Assembly (NCBI GenBank): GCA_035656655.1
Contig: DASRSE010000017.1
Span: 1 to 33,305 of the forward strand
DNA length: 33,305 nucleotides
Direction of reading: 5' to 3'
DNA from: DASRSE01 sp035656655
Lineage (GTDB): Bacteria > Planctomycetota > Planctomycetia > Pirellulales > DASRSE01
The position numbers and the translations under genes are program-made. Below are positions 1 through 7,612 of the stretch, one piece after another. Numbering within the stretch: position 1 is the first letter of the stretch; every line of letters begins with the position of its first letter. The notes beneath the pieces are model-generated. The model was not told where the DNA came from. It saw nothing but the letters and a program-made list of their open reading frames with translations, and made no database searches.

Positions 1-668
1 CACGATTCGGCAGGCCAATTGCCGCCGGCCCACAGATCGTGCGGAATCTGCTCCCCTCCGACAAACCGCGCTCCCACCTCGCGGCCCAGCTCGCCGAGCA
101 ACTCGCGCGGCGTGGCGAGGTCGTCCCATTTCCAGGATCGGCTGTGCAAAAACTTGGGCCGCAGCGTCAAGGGGAGCGCGCCGATCTCCTCGTGCCGCAG
201 CGCCGCCACCGTGCGCAGGCGAGCCGCCGTCTGTGGCGGGCCGAAGTAGAGGACGCTGCCTACCAGACATTCGCCGAGCTTTTCTCGGGTGGCCAACTGC
301 TCGAGGCCTTGGCCCAGCGGCGCGTCTTGCAAGGTCAGATCGAGCGCTTGGCCAGGGTCGATTCGCCGATCGAGCAGCACGGCGATATGTTGCGATTGGG
401 CCAAGTCATAGAGCGCCTGGCGCAGCGGCGCGGCGGCCCACGTCGCGCCGATTTTGTCATCCAGGTGCGCGCGCAAGGCCTCGCCGCTGAGCAAGTTTGG
501 CTCGGCGCCTTGCGCCGAATTAAAGCACCCGCACCAAGGGATCGCCAGCCAGACCGGCACCAGACAGGCCATCGCCAGCCAGAGGCGCGCTGGCCCAAGC
601 GCGCCGCGAAGTCCGCGCGGCGTGACCGCGGCGCGCAGAGGGCTCGCGTTGTTAAAGAAGTTGAACAT
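1..668 (-). CDS. Secreted or membrane-anchored protein with STN/secretin-N-like domain (3' end outside window)
   Basis: The frame is open from an ATG at 668 down to base 1, so 222 residues are visible and the C-terminus is missing. Residues 29-46 are hydrophobic, followed by an A-Q-G-A stretch near 52-55, which looks like a signal peptide or anchor. Residues about 64-120 have the pattern of the short N-terminal domain of secretins and TonB receptors: 'LRQALYDLAQ...IAVLLDRRID...LTLQDAPLGQGLEQLA'. In planctomycetes such domains are frequent in exported proteins of unknown role. The gene is divergent from the HEAT/TPR gene at 848. The high-scoring plus-strand frames in this stretch read as Arg/Ala-rich shadows. 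Function is not known; the domain call is by pattern only. Confidence 0.6.
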   Translation of the reverse strand, partial: MFNFFNNASPLRAAVTPRGLRGALGPARLWLAMACLVPVWLAIPWCGCFNSAQGAEPNLLSGEALRAHLDDKIGATWAAAPLRQALYDLAQSQHIAVLLDRRIDPGQALDLTLQDAPLGQGLEQLATREKLGECLVGSVLYFGPPQTAARLRTVAALRHEEIGALPLTLRPKFLHSRSWKWDDLATPRELLGELGREVGARFVGGEQIPHDLWAGGNWPAES

Positions 669-746
669 CCAGAGGCTTTGCGGTTTGAACGTCGTGCGGC
701 CCAGCGGATCGCGGCGGCAAAACTCGGCGGTTTCGGGAGATTTAAG

Positions 747-776
747 TTGCGATTCACCCGGCCGAGTGATTAAACT
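747..776 (+). promoter_or_regulatory. Putative sigma-70-type promoter for the HEAT/TPR gene
   Basis: TTGCGA at 747-752 and TAAACT at 771-776 are separated by exactly 18 bases. The start codons at 848 or 866 lie 72-90 nt further on. The same -35/spacer arrangement is seen before the genes at 2612 and 27363. Confidence 0.4.
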
Positions 777-847
777 CGATTATAGGGTTTGCGCGAGGTT
801 CTCGCACCGCTGGTTTGTTTTAGACCTCAAAACGATCGCTGCTTGTT

Positions 848-1507
848 GTGAAATCGTCGTCGCGAATGCCGCTGCTGATGACCTTGTATCGCCAGTACCT
901 CGCGGACCGCGACGAAGGCGAGATGGTGAAACGTTTGGCGCGGCACTATACCCCTGCCACGCTGGAACGGCTGACGCAGCATACCAACCGGCATATTCGC
1001 CGCGCCGCCGTGTTCACGCTGGGGCTCGTCGGCGGATACGACTCGAACGCAGCGCTGGGCCGCACGCTCAACGATCTGGACCGCGGCGTCCGCGTGCTGG
1101 CGGAAACGGCGATTCGCGCGATTTGGTGCCGAGCCGGCTCCGAACTCCAGCGGATCCGGCTGATGCAGGTCATCGAGCTCAACGAAGCGAATCGCTTCCA
1201 CGAGGCGCAAGCCCAGGCGACCGCGCTCATCGAACAAGCCCCGTGGTTTGCTGAAGCTTGGAATCAGCGCGCAATCGCGTTCTATGGCGGAGGCCGCTTT
1301 CTCGAGTCGATTCGCGATTGTCAGCAAGCACTCGAAATCAACCCTTATCATTTTGCCGCGGCAGCCGGCATGGGGCATTGCTACATGCAATTGGGAAATC
1401 ATCGCGAAGCGCTGCTCTGCTTTCGCCGCACCCTCCGCTTGAATCCGAATCTCGAAGGGGTCCGGTCGAACGTCGTCGCTTTGCAGCGCTTGCTGAAAGA
1501 GAAATAG
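848..1507 (+). CDS. HEAT-repeat / TPR-repeat protein
   Basis: The 219-residue product has two halves. Residues about 35-100 resemble paired HEAT-type helices ('HIRRAAVFTLGLVG', 'GVRVLAETAIRAIW'). Residues about 105-210 carry three tetratricopeptide units, including 'AEAWNQRAIAFYGGGRFLESI' and the following 'AAAGMGHCYMQLGNHREALL'. Such proteins are protein-protein scaffolds. No catalytic motif, signal peptide or membrane segment is seen, so it is probably cytoplasmic. The given start is a GTG at 848; an ATG at 866 is equally possible and neither has a clear Shine-Dalgarno. It precedes the phosphodiesterase gene by 83 bases and may be co-transcribed with it. The partner is unknown. Confidence 0.75.
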   Translation: MKSSSRMPLLMTLYRQYLADRDEGEMVKRLARHYTPATLERLTQHTNRHIRRAAVFTLGLVGGYDSNAALGRTLNDLDRGVRVLAETAIRAIWCRAGSELQRIRLMQVIELNEANRFHEAQAQATALIEQAPWFAEAWNQRAIAFYGGGRFLESIRDCQQALEINPYHFAAAAGMGHCYMQLGNHREALLCFRRTLRLNPNLEGVRSNVVALQRLLKEK

Positions 1508-1590
1508 GCCCCCTCCGGCCGGCCCCCTGCGGCTCGCCAAACGGCCATTCGCCCCTGTATTTTCCCAAGCCGCTTTCAGGATCTCTGCCG

Positions 1591-2340
1591 GTGGAAATCA
1601 TCGCCCATCGAGGGGCTTCGTTCGACGCTCCGGAAAACACGCTCGCGGCCGTCCGCGCCGCTTGGGGACAGCGGGCGGATGCGGTCGAAGCCGATTTTCA
1701 ATTGACCGCCGATGGTCAATTGGTCGCTTTGCACGATGACGATTTGTGGCGGACCGCCGGCGTTCGCGCCCGCGTCGGCGAGAAAACGCTCGCGGAGCTG
1801 CAAGGCCTTGATGTCGGCCGCTGGAAAGGCGCCCGATGGCGCGGCGAACCGATTGCCACGCTTGCGCAAATGCTGGCGACGATTCCGCCTGGCAAACGGT
1901 TCTTGATTGAGATTAAAGCGGCTGAGGCCGCAGTCCCAGAACTCTGCCGAGTGGTCCGCGCCGCATCATGCGCGGCGGCGCAAATCGTGATTATCAGTCT
2001 CGACGGCAAGACGTGCGCCGCGGCCAAGCGGGCGTTGCCCGATTGCGCGGTCTACTGGGTCGTCGATTTTGCTTTCGATCCGGCGACGAACTGCTGGACG
2101 CCGAGCGGAGAAGCAATGATTGCGGACGCGCTTGCCGCCGGGCTGGACGGGCTCGATTTGCAAGGCAGCGGACCAATCGACGCGGCTCTGATCGCCGCGA
2201 TCCGGGCCGCCGGGCTTGCGCTCTGTGTCTGGACGATTGATGATCCGAACCTCGCGCGGCGCTTATTGGAGCTCGGCGTCCAAGGAATCACGACCAATCG
2301 CCCCGGCTGGCTGCGCCAGCAATTGAACCGAGGGAATTGA
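1591..2340 (+). CDS. Glycerophosphodiester phosphodiesterase
   Basis: GDPD-family enzymes hydrolyse glycerophosphodiesters to glycerol-3-phosphate and an alcohol using a divalent metal in a TIM barrel. The product shows the family signature in order: HRG at residues 6-8, then ENT at 15-17, the metal-binding acidic strand 'VEADFQLT', the catalytic 'LHDDDLWRT', 'FLIEIKA', and the C-terminal 'LCVWTIDDPN...GITTNRP'. At 249 residues it is the usual length for a single-domain bacterial GDPD. The start is a GTG at 1591 just before the first barrel strand. The frame is open back to 1258, but that part overlaps the HEAT/TPR gene and reads as shadow sequence. There is no signal peptide, so it is probably cytoplasmic, in phospholipid turnover. 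Confidence 0.9.
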   Translation: MEIIAHRGASFDAPENTLAAVRAAWGQRADAVEADFQLTADGQLVALHDDDLWRTAGVRARVGEKTLAELQGLDVGRWKGARWRGEPIATLAQMLATIPPGKRFLIEIKAAEAAVPELCRVVRAASCAAAQIVIISLDGKTCAAAKRALPDCAVYWVVDFAFDPATNCWTPSGEAMIADALAAGLDGLDLQGSGPIDAALIAAIRAAGLALCVWTIDDPNLARRLLELGVQGITTNRPGWLRQQLNRGN

Positions 2341-2506
2341 ACCGAGATTTGAAAAACGCGGCGGCCAGTTCGCGCCAGCGAATGCCGCATGAAAATGCCG
2401 GCACAGCCAGCGGCTGCCGCTCCGTGGATGTCGATCTTGCGCAGGATCGATTTTGCGCGGGTCAACGATTGCGTGGGGCGCGGATGACCCCCGCCAAACG
2501 CGGCCC

Positions 2507-2536
2507 TTGCGAACCGTTGCGCCGGCTGCTTAAAAT
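2507..2536 (+). promoter_or_regulatory. Putative sigma-70-type promoter for the small zinc-ribbon gene
   Basis: TTGCGA at 2507-2512 and TAAAAT at 2531-2536 have an 18-base spacer. The ATG at 2612 is 76 nt downstream of the -10 hexamer. The stretch from 2341 to 2611 otherwise shows no convincing gene. Confidence 0.45.
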
Positions 2537-2611
2537 CGGCGGAACCTCGTGGAGTCTTGGTGCTCGGCGATCGGGACCTGCAATGGGAGAGCGACTGTGG
2601 ACGGTGTGGTG

Positions 2612-2902
2612 ATGATCAAGCGAATTTGCGGACATTCGAGTCCGTATACGTTCAAGAAGAATGAACGCTTTGGCAAACAGCGCTTCGAGAAGTTCATCAA
2701 CAAAAGGTGTCCCGCCTGCACGATCGCGGCCATTCAAGCGGCCGAGTCGGAGCAAAAGGCCGAGTCGCAACGACGGAAGCTAGCCCTCCGCGTGGCCCGC
2801 GGCGCCGCGCCAAAAGAAGCGCTCGGCGACTCGGCCGCTGCCCGCTTTGATCCGACCTTGCTCACCGGCCCCCTGGAGCCGCCGCGCGATTCAGCGCGGT
2901 AA
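2612..2902 (+). CDS. Small zinc-ribbon-like hypothetical protein
   Basis: The 96-residue product starts 'MIKRICGHSSPYTF'. It has C6 and H8 followed by C33 and C36 (C-x-H ... C-x2-C), a spacing suited to one zinc ion. The middle is Lys/Arg-rich and aromatic ('RFGKQRFEKFINKR'), and the tail after residue about 60 is Ala/Arg-rich without clear structure. The ATG at 2612 is chosen because the conserved-looking part begins there; two GTG codons directly precede it. A promoter-like element lies 76 nt upstream. It could be a small nucleic-acid-binding protein, but no family was recognised. Confidence 0.5.
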   Translation: MIKRICGHSSPYTFKKNERFGKQRFEKFINKRCPACTIAAIQAAESEQKAESQRRKLALRVARGAAPKEALGDSAAARFDPTLLTGPLEPPRDSAR

Positions 2903-3235
2903 CCCACCCGGCCAATTTGCGCGGTTCGCAAAGTCAACGCGACCCTTCGGCTTTGCGCGATTGGCGGCGGCGGTTGCCGGATCGATCGCTAGCGGCAAAA
3001 AAGGCGAGAAAAAGGGGCAATCGATCGCGTTTGCGGTCGTCCGTGAGGGCCACGGCCTGGGTGCTATCTGAGGTTTCAGGCGCGATATTTTTGCCGGTTT
3101 GTTTTGCCGTTTCGCAAAAGGTGTTAGCATAATAGAGCGGGGGCGCGGACCTGGCCCGCGCGGCGGTGCGGCCGCAATCTTCGGCTACTAGGCGCAAGCC
3201 CATCCTCTTTTTTGAACAGCAAGGCGGAGGCAGCG
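2903..3235. other. Intergenic stretch with a promoter, no gene seen
   Basis: Overlapping frames here are short and compositionally biased, and none has a Shine-Dalgarno or recognisable protein. The only signal is the promoter-like element at 3104-3133. Confidence 0.5.
3104..3133 (+). promoter_or_regulatory. Putative sigma-70-type promoter for the 226-residue zinc-ribbon gene
   Basis: TTGCCG at 3104-3109 and CATAAT at 3128-3133 are 18 bases apart, and the ATG at 3236 follows after a leader of about 100 nt. The local sequence is AT-rich compared with its surroundings. Confidence 0.45.
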
Positions 3236-3916
3236 ATGATCGACCAACACGATGTTGCGGCGCGAAATGAACTCGTGTCGGAGTTCGAAACGCACGAACG
3301 GCGGCCCGACGGAATCAAAGTCGTCGCCAGCCTGTTCGAAGGGCTGAGCCAATTGCGCGATACGCTCTACACGCGCATCCACGACGACGTTGAATTGGCG
3401 GTGGGAACCGATTCGATGCTCTTTCCCTTGTCGGAATCGAGCAGCCACATGGCCGCGAACACCGAGATCGAACTCTATCAAATCGCGGAGACCTGTTTCT
3501 TTGCCGTGGAAAGCGATCTGGTCAGCGAACAAGGGGGCTGGTTCGTCGAATGGCTGACGAAGCTTCGGTTGGGCGAGTCGGCGAATGCGAAAATGAAAGA
3601 GCGCGTTCAATCGTATCTGGCCAAAACTCCTTCCGAGCGGCGCCGCGCGTTCGCCCGCAATCTGCAACAAGTTTTTCCGGAGGCGGGCCAAGCGCCGCTG
3701 GTACTCTACCGTCTGTTTCCGCTTGCCATTGGCGTGGCGACCGCGATTGGATTTGGCGACAACTACCGCGCTGCGGAAATCCGCAAAGAGCAAGTTCGCT
3801 GGCTGCCCAGCATTGGCGACTGCCACGTTTGCCATGGCCGGTTATTTGAAAACGGCGAGCGGTGCACGCAATGCGGCAATCCATTTTGGGATTACGATTG
3901 GCTCGTCGCCGAGTAA
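3236..3916 (+). CDS. Hypothetical protein with C-terminal zinc ribbon
   Basis: The 226-residue product is mostly helical and acidic in its N-terminal two thirds, with no recognised fold. It ends in a compact zinc ribbon: C196-x2-C199 and C210-x2-C213, followed by an aromatic tail 'NPFWDYDWLVAE'. The ATG at 3236 is preferred over a TTG at 3212 because a GGAGG at 3225-3229 sits at proper distance before it. There is no signal peptide or membrane segment except one weak hydrophobic patch near residues 165-180. A promoter-like element lies 100 nt upstream and the neighbour downstream is convergent, so it is probably monocistronic. Function is unknown; regulatory or adaptor roles are possible. Confidence 0.7.
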   Translation: MIDQHDVAARNELVSEFETHERRPDGIKVVASLFEGLSQLRDTLYTRIHDDVELAVGTDSMLFPLSESSSHMAANTEIELYQIAETCFFAVESDLVSEQGGWFVEWLTKLRLGESANAKMKERVQSYLAKTPSERRRAFARNLQQVFPEAGQAPLVLYRLFPLAIGVATAIGFGDNYRAAEIRKEQVRWLPSIGDCHVCHGRLFENGERCTQCGNPFWDYDWLVAE

Positions 3917-4056
3917 GGGGCGGGCGTGAAATAATCGCTTGATCGCCCTTCGCTTTTTGGGCTTCGCGATTTTGTCGTCGCGATTCTAAAGTTGGCGATC
4001 CGCTAAAGGCAACTGCAATCGACTTGAGTTGCCGAGTTCAACGGTTCAACGCACCA

Positions 4057-4344
4057 TTACGCGGCCGAGGAGTTTCGCCAATTGTCTGCCCCGATCACCA
4101 TTGGGTCGGGATCAATCTCCGCCGCCCGCGTAAGAAAGAGGCCCGAAGGCTCGGCCACCGAGAAATCGAACGGACCCGGCACGCACTGCCACTCCAGGCG
4201 GGCCGCCTTCTTGGCAGGCCGAGGATGGCGCAGCACTTCGTACGCCAGTAGACAGCCGGCGCCGATCGTCCCCAACGTCAGCGTGGATGGAGCGTCCGCC
4301 AGCAACACCAGCGAATTCATCGAATCGAGCATCACAGTCATCAT
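4057..4344 (-). CDS. Small hypothetical membrane-associated protein
   Basis: The 95-residue product starts at an ATG at 4344 preceded by GGAGGG with an 8-base gap, a strong ribosome binding site that fixes this start. Residues about 20-35 form a weak hydrophobic helix ('LTLGTIGAGCLLAYEVL'), followed by a basic patch 'RHPRPAKKAAR' typical of a cytoplasmic flank, and a 50-residue tail. It converges with the zinc-ribbon gene ending at 3916. Plus-strand frames across the same bases are Arg/Pro-rich and lack a ribosome binding site, so the minus frame is preferred. No family was recognised. Confidence 0.5.
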   Translation of the reverse strand: MMTVMLDSMNSLVLLADAPSTLTLGTIGAGCLLAYEVLRHPRPAKKAARLEWQCVPGPFDFSVAEPSGLFLTRAAEIDPDPMVIGADNWRNSSAA

Positions 4345-4897
4345 GGCTATGGCCCTCCACAGGAAAGGGGTCCGCGAGCAAGGGTCCGGGCGAAGGCGAT
4401 TCGTCGAGCAGAGGCCGCATTTGTCCGGCAACACACTTCAGCCGCCCTTAATGCATTCACTGTGCCGAAAATTTTTTGACGGTCCTCGAAAGCCGGCTCG
4501 TTTGTGGCCACTAGGCCGCGATTCCTCGTTAAAAGAGTTGCCCGATTTCGTGCGGCGGAGTCCAGCAATCGCGATTTAACGACCGATTTGCGAAGAAGTA
4601 GGGTTGCCCCCTGCAACCATTGTGGGCAAGCATTGCCTCAACTCGCGGCGGGGCAATGCATGCAATGCAGTCGCGACCAAGACGCTTTTGTCTGCCGCCA
4701 GGGGGCACCGTGAGGGCGGCACGCCGATTGCCTTCCCTCCTTTCTCACGAAGTCCTATTGCATAATTACGTGCGAACAGCGATTTTTCGCGCGCATTGGC
4801 GGCAATTCATGCTTCGGACTTAGGCAGGCGGCTGGCGTCTGATCTCCTTTCGTCTTTTCGCCCACTGCTGGGCCGAAATAAATCTGCAAGGCTACCT
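4345..4897. other. Intergenic region upstream of the ATP-grasp operon
   Basis: This 553-base gap must hold the promoters of the divergent small membrane gene and of the ATP-grasp operon, but no well-spaced hexamer pair stands out. A CATAAT at 4761-4766 lacks a matching -35. The only protein-like signal is a four-cysteine stretch on the plus strand, listed separately at 4504-4713. Confidence 0.4.
4504..4713 (+). CDS. Possible small four-cysteine (zinc-ribbon) protein
   Basis: The frame encodes 69 residues with C37-x2-C40-G ... C52-x2-C55, a rubredoxin/zinc-ribbon spacing that is unlikely by chance. There is no clear Shine-Dalgarno and the first 30 residues are basic and unstructured, so the true start could be later, for example a TTG near 4589. 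The pattern resembles the C-terminal ribbon of the protein at 3236. It may equally be a decayed fragment. Confidence 0.28.
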   Translation: MATRPRFLVKRVARFRAAESSNRDLTTDLRRSRVAPCNHCGQALPQLAAGQCMQCSRDQDAFVCRQGAP

Positions 4898-6403
4898 ATG
4901 CCCATGACACTCCTGGGAAAGAGCGACGGTGTGCGGTTCCCCGAATATGAAACGCGCGGCTTTTATGATGAGATGTTTGCGGCCGAAGGGCACCCGCGGC
5001 CCGCGGCGTTGCTGTTGGCCAACCGGCTCCGGACCTTTTCCGACGGCGAACTACAGCGGCGGCAAAAGGCGGCCGATTTGGCCCTGCTCAACATGGGGAT
5101 CACGTTCAATGTCTATGGCCACGAAGCCGGAACGGAAAAAATCTGGCCCTTCGATCTCATTCCACGAATCATTGACGAGCACGAATGGTGGTCGATCGAT
5201 GCCGGCCTGCGGCAACGCATCAAAGCCTTGAACTTATTCATCGACGATATCTACCACGATCAAAATATCGTTAAGGATGGCATCTTCCCTGAGCACATGG
5301 TCTCGTCGAGCAAGTCCTATCTTCCGCACTGCCAAGGGCTGAAGCCCCCCGGCGGGGTCTGGTGTCATGTGACGGGGACGGACTTGGTCCGCGATGCGCA
5401 CGGCCAAATGTACGTGCTCGAAGACAACCTCCGCTGCCCCTCCGGCGTGTCGTATGTGCTCGAAAACCGCGAGGTGATGAAGCGCACGTTTCCGCAGTTG
5501 TTCAATGGCCAGTCGATCTTGCCGGTGGAAGATTATCCCGAGCAACTGTTGAAAATGTTGCAGTACATCGCCCCTTCGACCGCCGCCGAGCCGACCGTCG
5601 TGGTGCTAACGCCAGGGAGCTATAATTCGGCCTATTTCGAGCATTGCTTTCTCGCTCAGCAAATGGGGGTCGAACTCGTACAAGGCTCGGACTTGGTCGT
5701 GGCGGGAGGCTACGTCAATATGCGGACCACGCAAGGCTTGAAACGCGTGGACGTGATCTATCGCCGGGTCAGCGACGAATTCCTCGATCCGCTCGCGTTC
5801 CGCGAAGATTCGCACCTCGGTGTTCCCGGCTTGATGGAGGTCTATCGCGCCGGCCACGTCGCGCTGGCGAATGCGCCCGGGACGGGGATCGCCGACGACA
5901 AGGCGGTTTATGCGTATGTTCCCGATTTCATCAAATATTATCTGAACGAAGAGATCAAGCTGCCCAACGTGCCGACGTATCTGTGCGCCGTGGAGGAGCA
6001 GCGCGCGTACGTGCTGTCGCACTTGGACGAATTGGTGATCAAGCCGGCCAACGAGTCGGGGGGCTACGGCATTTTGCTGGGGCCGCGGGCAACCCGCGCG
6101 CAGCTCGATCAATATCGCGTGCTGATTCAAGAAAATCCGCGGAACTACGTCGCCCAGCCGATGCTGTCGCTATCGCGAGTGCCGACGTTAGTAGCGGACA
6201 AGCTGGAGGGGCGGCACGTTGATTTGCGCCCCTACATTCTCTATGGCGAAGAGATCTTCATCTTGCCCGGCGGCTTGACCCGCGTCGCGCTGGTGAAAGA
6301 TTCGCTCGTCGTGAACTCGTCACAAGGGGGCGGCAGCAAGGACACCTGGGTTCTCAAGAACGGGTCGAATGGAAATTCAGCGAGGAACGCCGGGCGGGCG
6401 TAA
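4898..6403 (+). CDS. Circularly permuted ATP-grasp protein (DUF404/DUF407 type, stand-alone)
   Basis: The product belongs to the circularly permuted ATP-grasp family (COG2308), predicted to activate a carboxylate with ATP and join it to an amine, that is, peptide or amide ligation. At 501 residues it is of normal length for the stand-alone form. Visible landmarks are 'NVYGHEAGTEKIWPFDLIPR' near residue 70 and 'VLEDNLRCPSGVSYVLENR' near 170. Next come 'TPGSYNSAYFEH' near 240 and the glycine-rich nucleotide-binding loop K382-P-A-N-E-S-G-G-Y-G391. The C-terminal 'HVDLRPYILYGEE' and 'SSQGGGSKDTWVL' complete the set. The start is the ATG at 4898; a second ATG lies at 4904. It is the first gene of the operon and is followed after 6 bases by the alpha-E gene, its usual partner. 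The real substrates are unknown. Confidence 0.92.
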   Translation: MPMTLLGKSDGVRFPEYETRGFYDEMFAAEGHPRPAALLLANRLRTFSDGELQRRQKAADLALLNMGITFNVYGHEAGTEKIWPFDLIPRIIDEHEWWSIDAGLRQRIKALNLFIDDIYHDQNIVKDGIFPEHMVSSSKSYLPHCQGLKPPGGVWCHVTGTDLVRDAHGQMYVLEDNLRCPSGVSYVLENREVMKRTFPQLFNGQSILPVEDYPEQLLKMLQYIAPSTAAEPTVVVLTPGSYNSAYFEHCFLAQQMGVELVQGSDLVVAGGYVNMRTTQGLKRVDVIYRRVSDEFLDPLAFREDSHLGVPGLMEVYRAGHVALANAPGTGIADDKAVYAYVPDFIKYYLNEEIKLPNVPTYLCAVEEQRAYVLSHLDELVIKPANESGGYGILLGPRATRAQLDQYRVLIQENPRNYVAQPMLSLSRVPTLVADKLEGRHVDLRPYILYGEEIFILPGGLTRVALVKDSLVVNSSQGGGSKDTWVLKNGSNGNSARNAGRA

Positions 6404-6409
6404 TCTTTC

Positions 6410-7429
6410 ATGCTTAGTCGCGTGGCGGAATCAATCTTCTGGATGAGTCGCTATATTGAGCGAGCGGAAAATGTCGCGCGCTTCATCGACGTGAATCTGC
6501 ACCTGTCGCTCGATCTGGGGCCCGACCTCGAGCGTCAATGGGACCCGCTCATTTACACCACGGGTGACCAGGAGTTTTTCCACAAACGGTTCGGCGCGGC
6601 CACCCAAGAAAACGTGATCCAGTTTCTCACGTTCGACAGCGAGAACCCCAACTCGGTCCTCTCTTGTTTGCAAACCGCTCGCGAGAATGCCCGCACCGTT
6701 CGCGAAATGGTTAGTTCGCAGATGTGGGAAGAACTGAACAAGTTCTATTTGATGGTCCGCTGCGCGACTCCGGCACAGGTGCTCGCGTCGCCGTTTGATT
6801 TTTTCGCGCAGATCAAGCTCGGCGGCTATCTGCTCGAAGGGGTCACTCAGTCCACGATGTCGCATGGCGAAGCGTGGCATTTTCGCCGCTTGGGGCAATA
6901 CCTTGAGCGGGGAGACAAAACCTCGCGGATTCTCGACGTCAAATACTACTGGCTCTTGCCGAGCACGGCTGAAGTCGGCACGCCGCTCGATACTATCCAA
7001 TGGGCGGCGCTCTTGAAATCGACCAATGCGCTCGAGATGTATCGCAAACAGCACGGCCGGATCACGCCGGCCCAGGTTGCCGAGTTTCTCATTCTCGAAC
7101 GGCATTTTCCGCGGGCTGTTCGCTTTTGTCTGACGGCGGCCGAGCAGTCGCTCTTGGCGATTACCGGCGGATCGATCGGCTATTTCCAAAACCCCGCCGA
7201 ACAGCGGCTCGGCCGGTTGCGGTCCGAGTTTGATTACACCCATCTGGACGAAATCATCGGCGAAGGGCTGCACGAGTTTATCGATCGGTTTCAATCAAAC
7301 TTGAATGCCGCCGGCGGCGCGATTCACGATACTTTTTTTGCCACGCGCCGCGAAGCCGAATCGCGCTCCGGCGGGCCGGCCAGCCAAAGCCAACAACAAA
7401 GCTCGACCACGTCGAGCGTGGCGCCCTAG
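6410..7429 (+). CDS. Alpha-E domain protein (DUF403)
   Basis: The 339-residue all-helical product begins 'MLSRVAESIFWMSRYIERAEN', the hallmark of the alpha-E family (COG2307), and its whole length is occupied by that domain. A conserved 'GDKTSRILDVKYYWLLP' lies near residue 165 and 'ERHFPRAVRFCLTAAEQSL' near 230. The family is nearly always encoded next to the circularly permuted ATP-grasp protein, as here with 6 bases between them, and is thought to act with it in amide-bond formation; its chemistry is not established. No membrane segment is present. The last 25 residues are Ser/Gln-rich and probably disordered. A 183-base gap separates it from the next gene of the same direction. Confidence 0.92.
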   Translation: MLSRVAESIFWMSRYIERAENVARFIDVNLHLSLDLGPDLERQWDPLIYTTGDQEFFHKRFGAATQENVIQFLTFDSENPNSVLSCLQTARENARTVREMVSSQMWEELNKFYLMVRCATPAQVLASPFDFFAQIKLGGYLLEGVTQSTMSHGEAWHFRRLGQYLERGDKTSRILDVKYYWLLPSTAEVGTPLDTIQWAALLKSTNALEMYRKQHGRITPAQVAEFLILERHFPRAVRFCLTAAEQSLLAITGGSIGYFQNPAEQRLGRLRSEFDYTHLDEIIGEGLHEFIDRFQSNLNAAGGAIHDTFFATRREAESRSGGPASQSQQQSSTTSSVAP

Positions 7430-7612
7430 CGAGCCGCAACGAGATCAGCTCGGCGGCCTCCCTCGGTTCGTCGCGGCGGTTCACGCCGGGACCGCCCGGC
7501 GCACGTTCTTAGATTCACCGCGGTGGTTGCCACCGGCGGCCTTAAACTCTAAGCTGGCATTCATGCAAGGATCGCAGCATTCGGGACGACTGGCCCTTCA
7601 GGATTCGCAGGC

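Noticed and set aside
1258..1590. N-terminal extension of the phosphodiesterase
   Set aside because: It overlaps the HEAT/TPR gene, lacks protein-like sequence, and the barrel begins at 1591.
4082..4579. 165-codon plus-strand frame opposite the small membrane gene
   Set aside because: It has no ribosome site and is rich in Arg, Ser and Pro; the minus-strand frame has GGAGGG at proper spacing and a helix.
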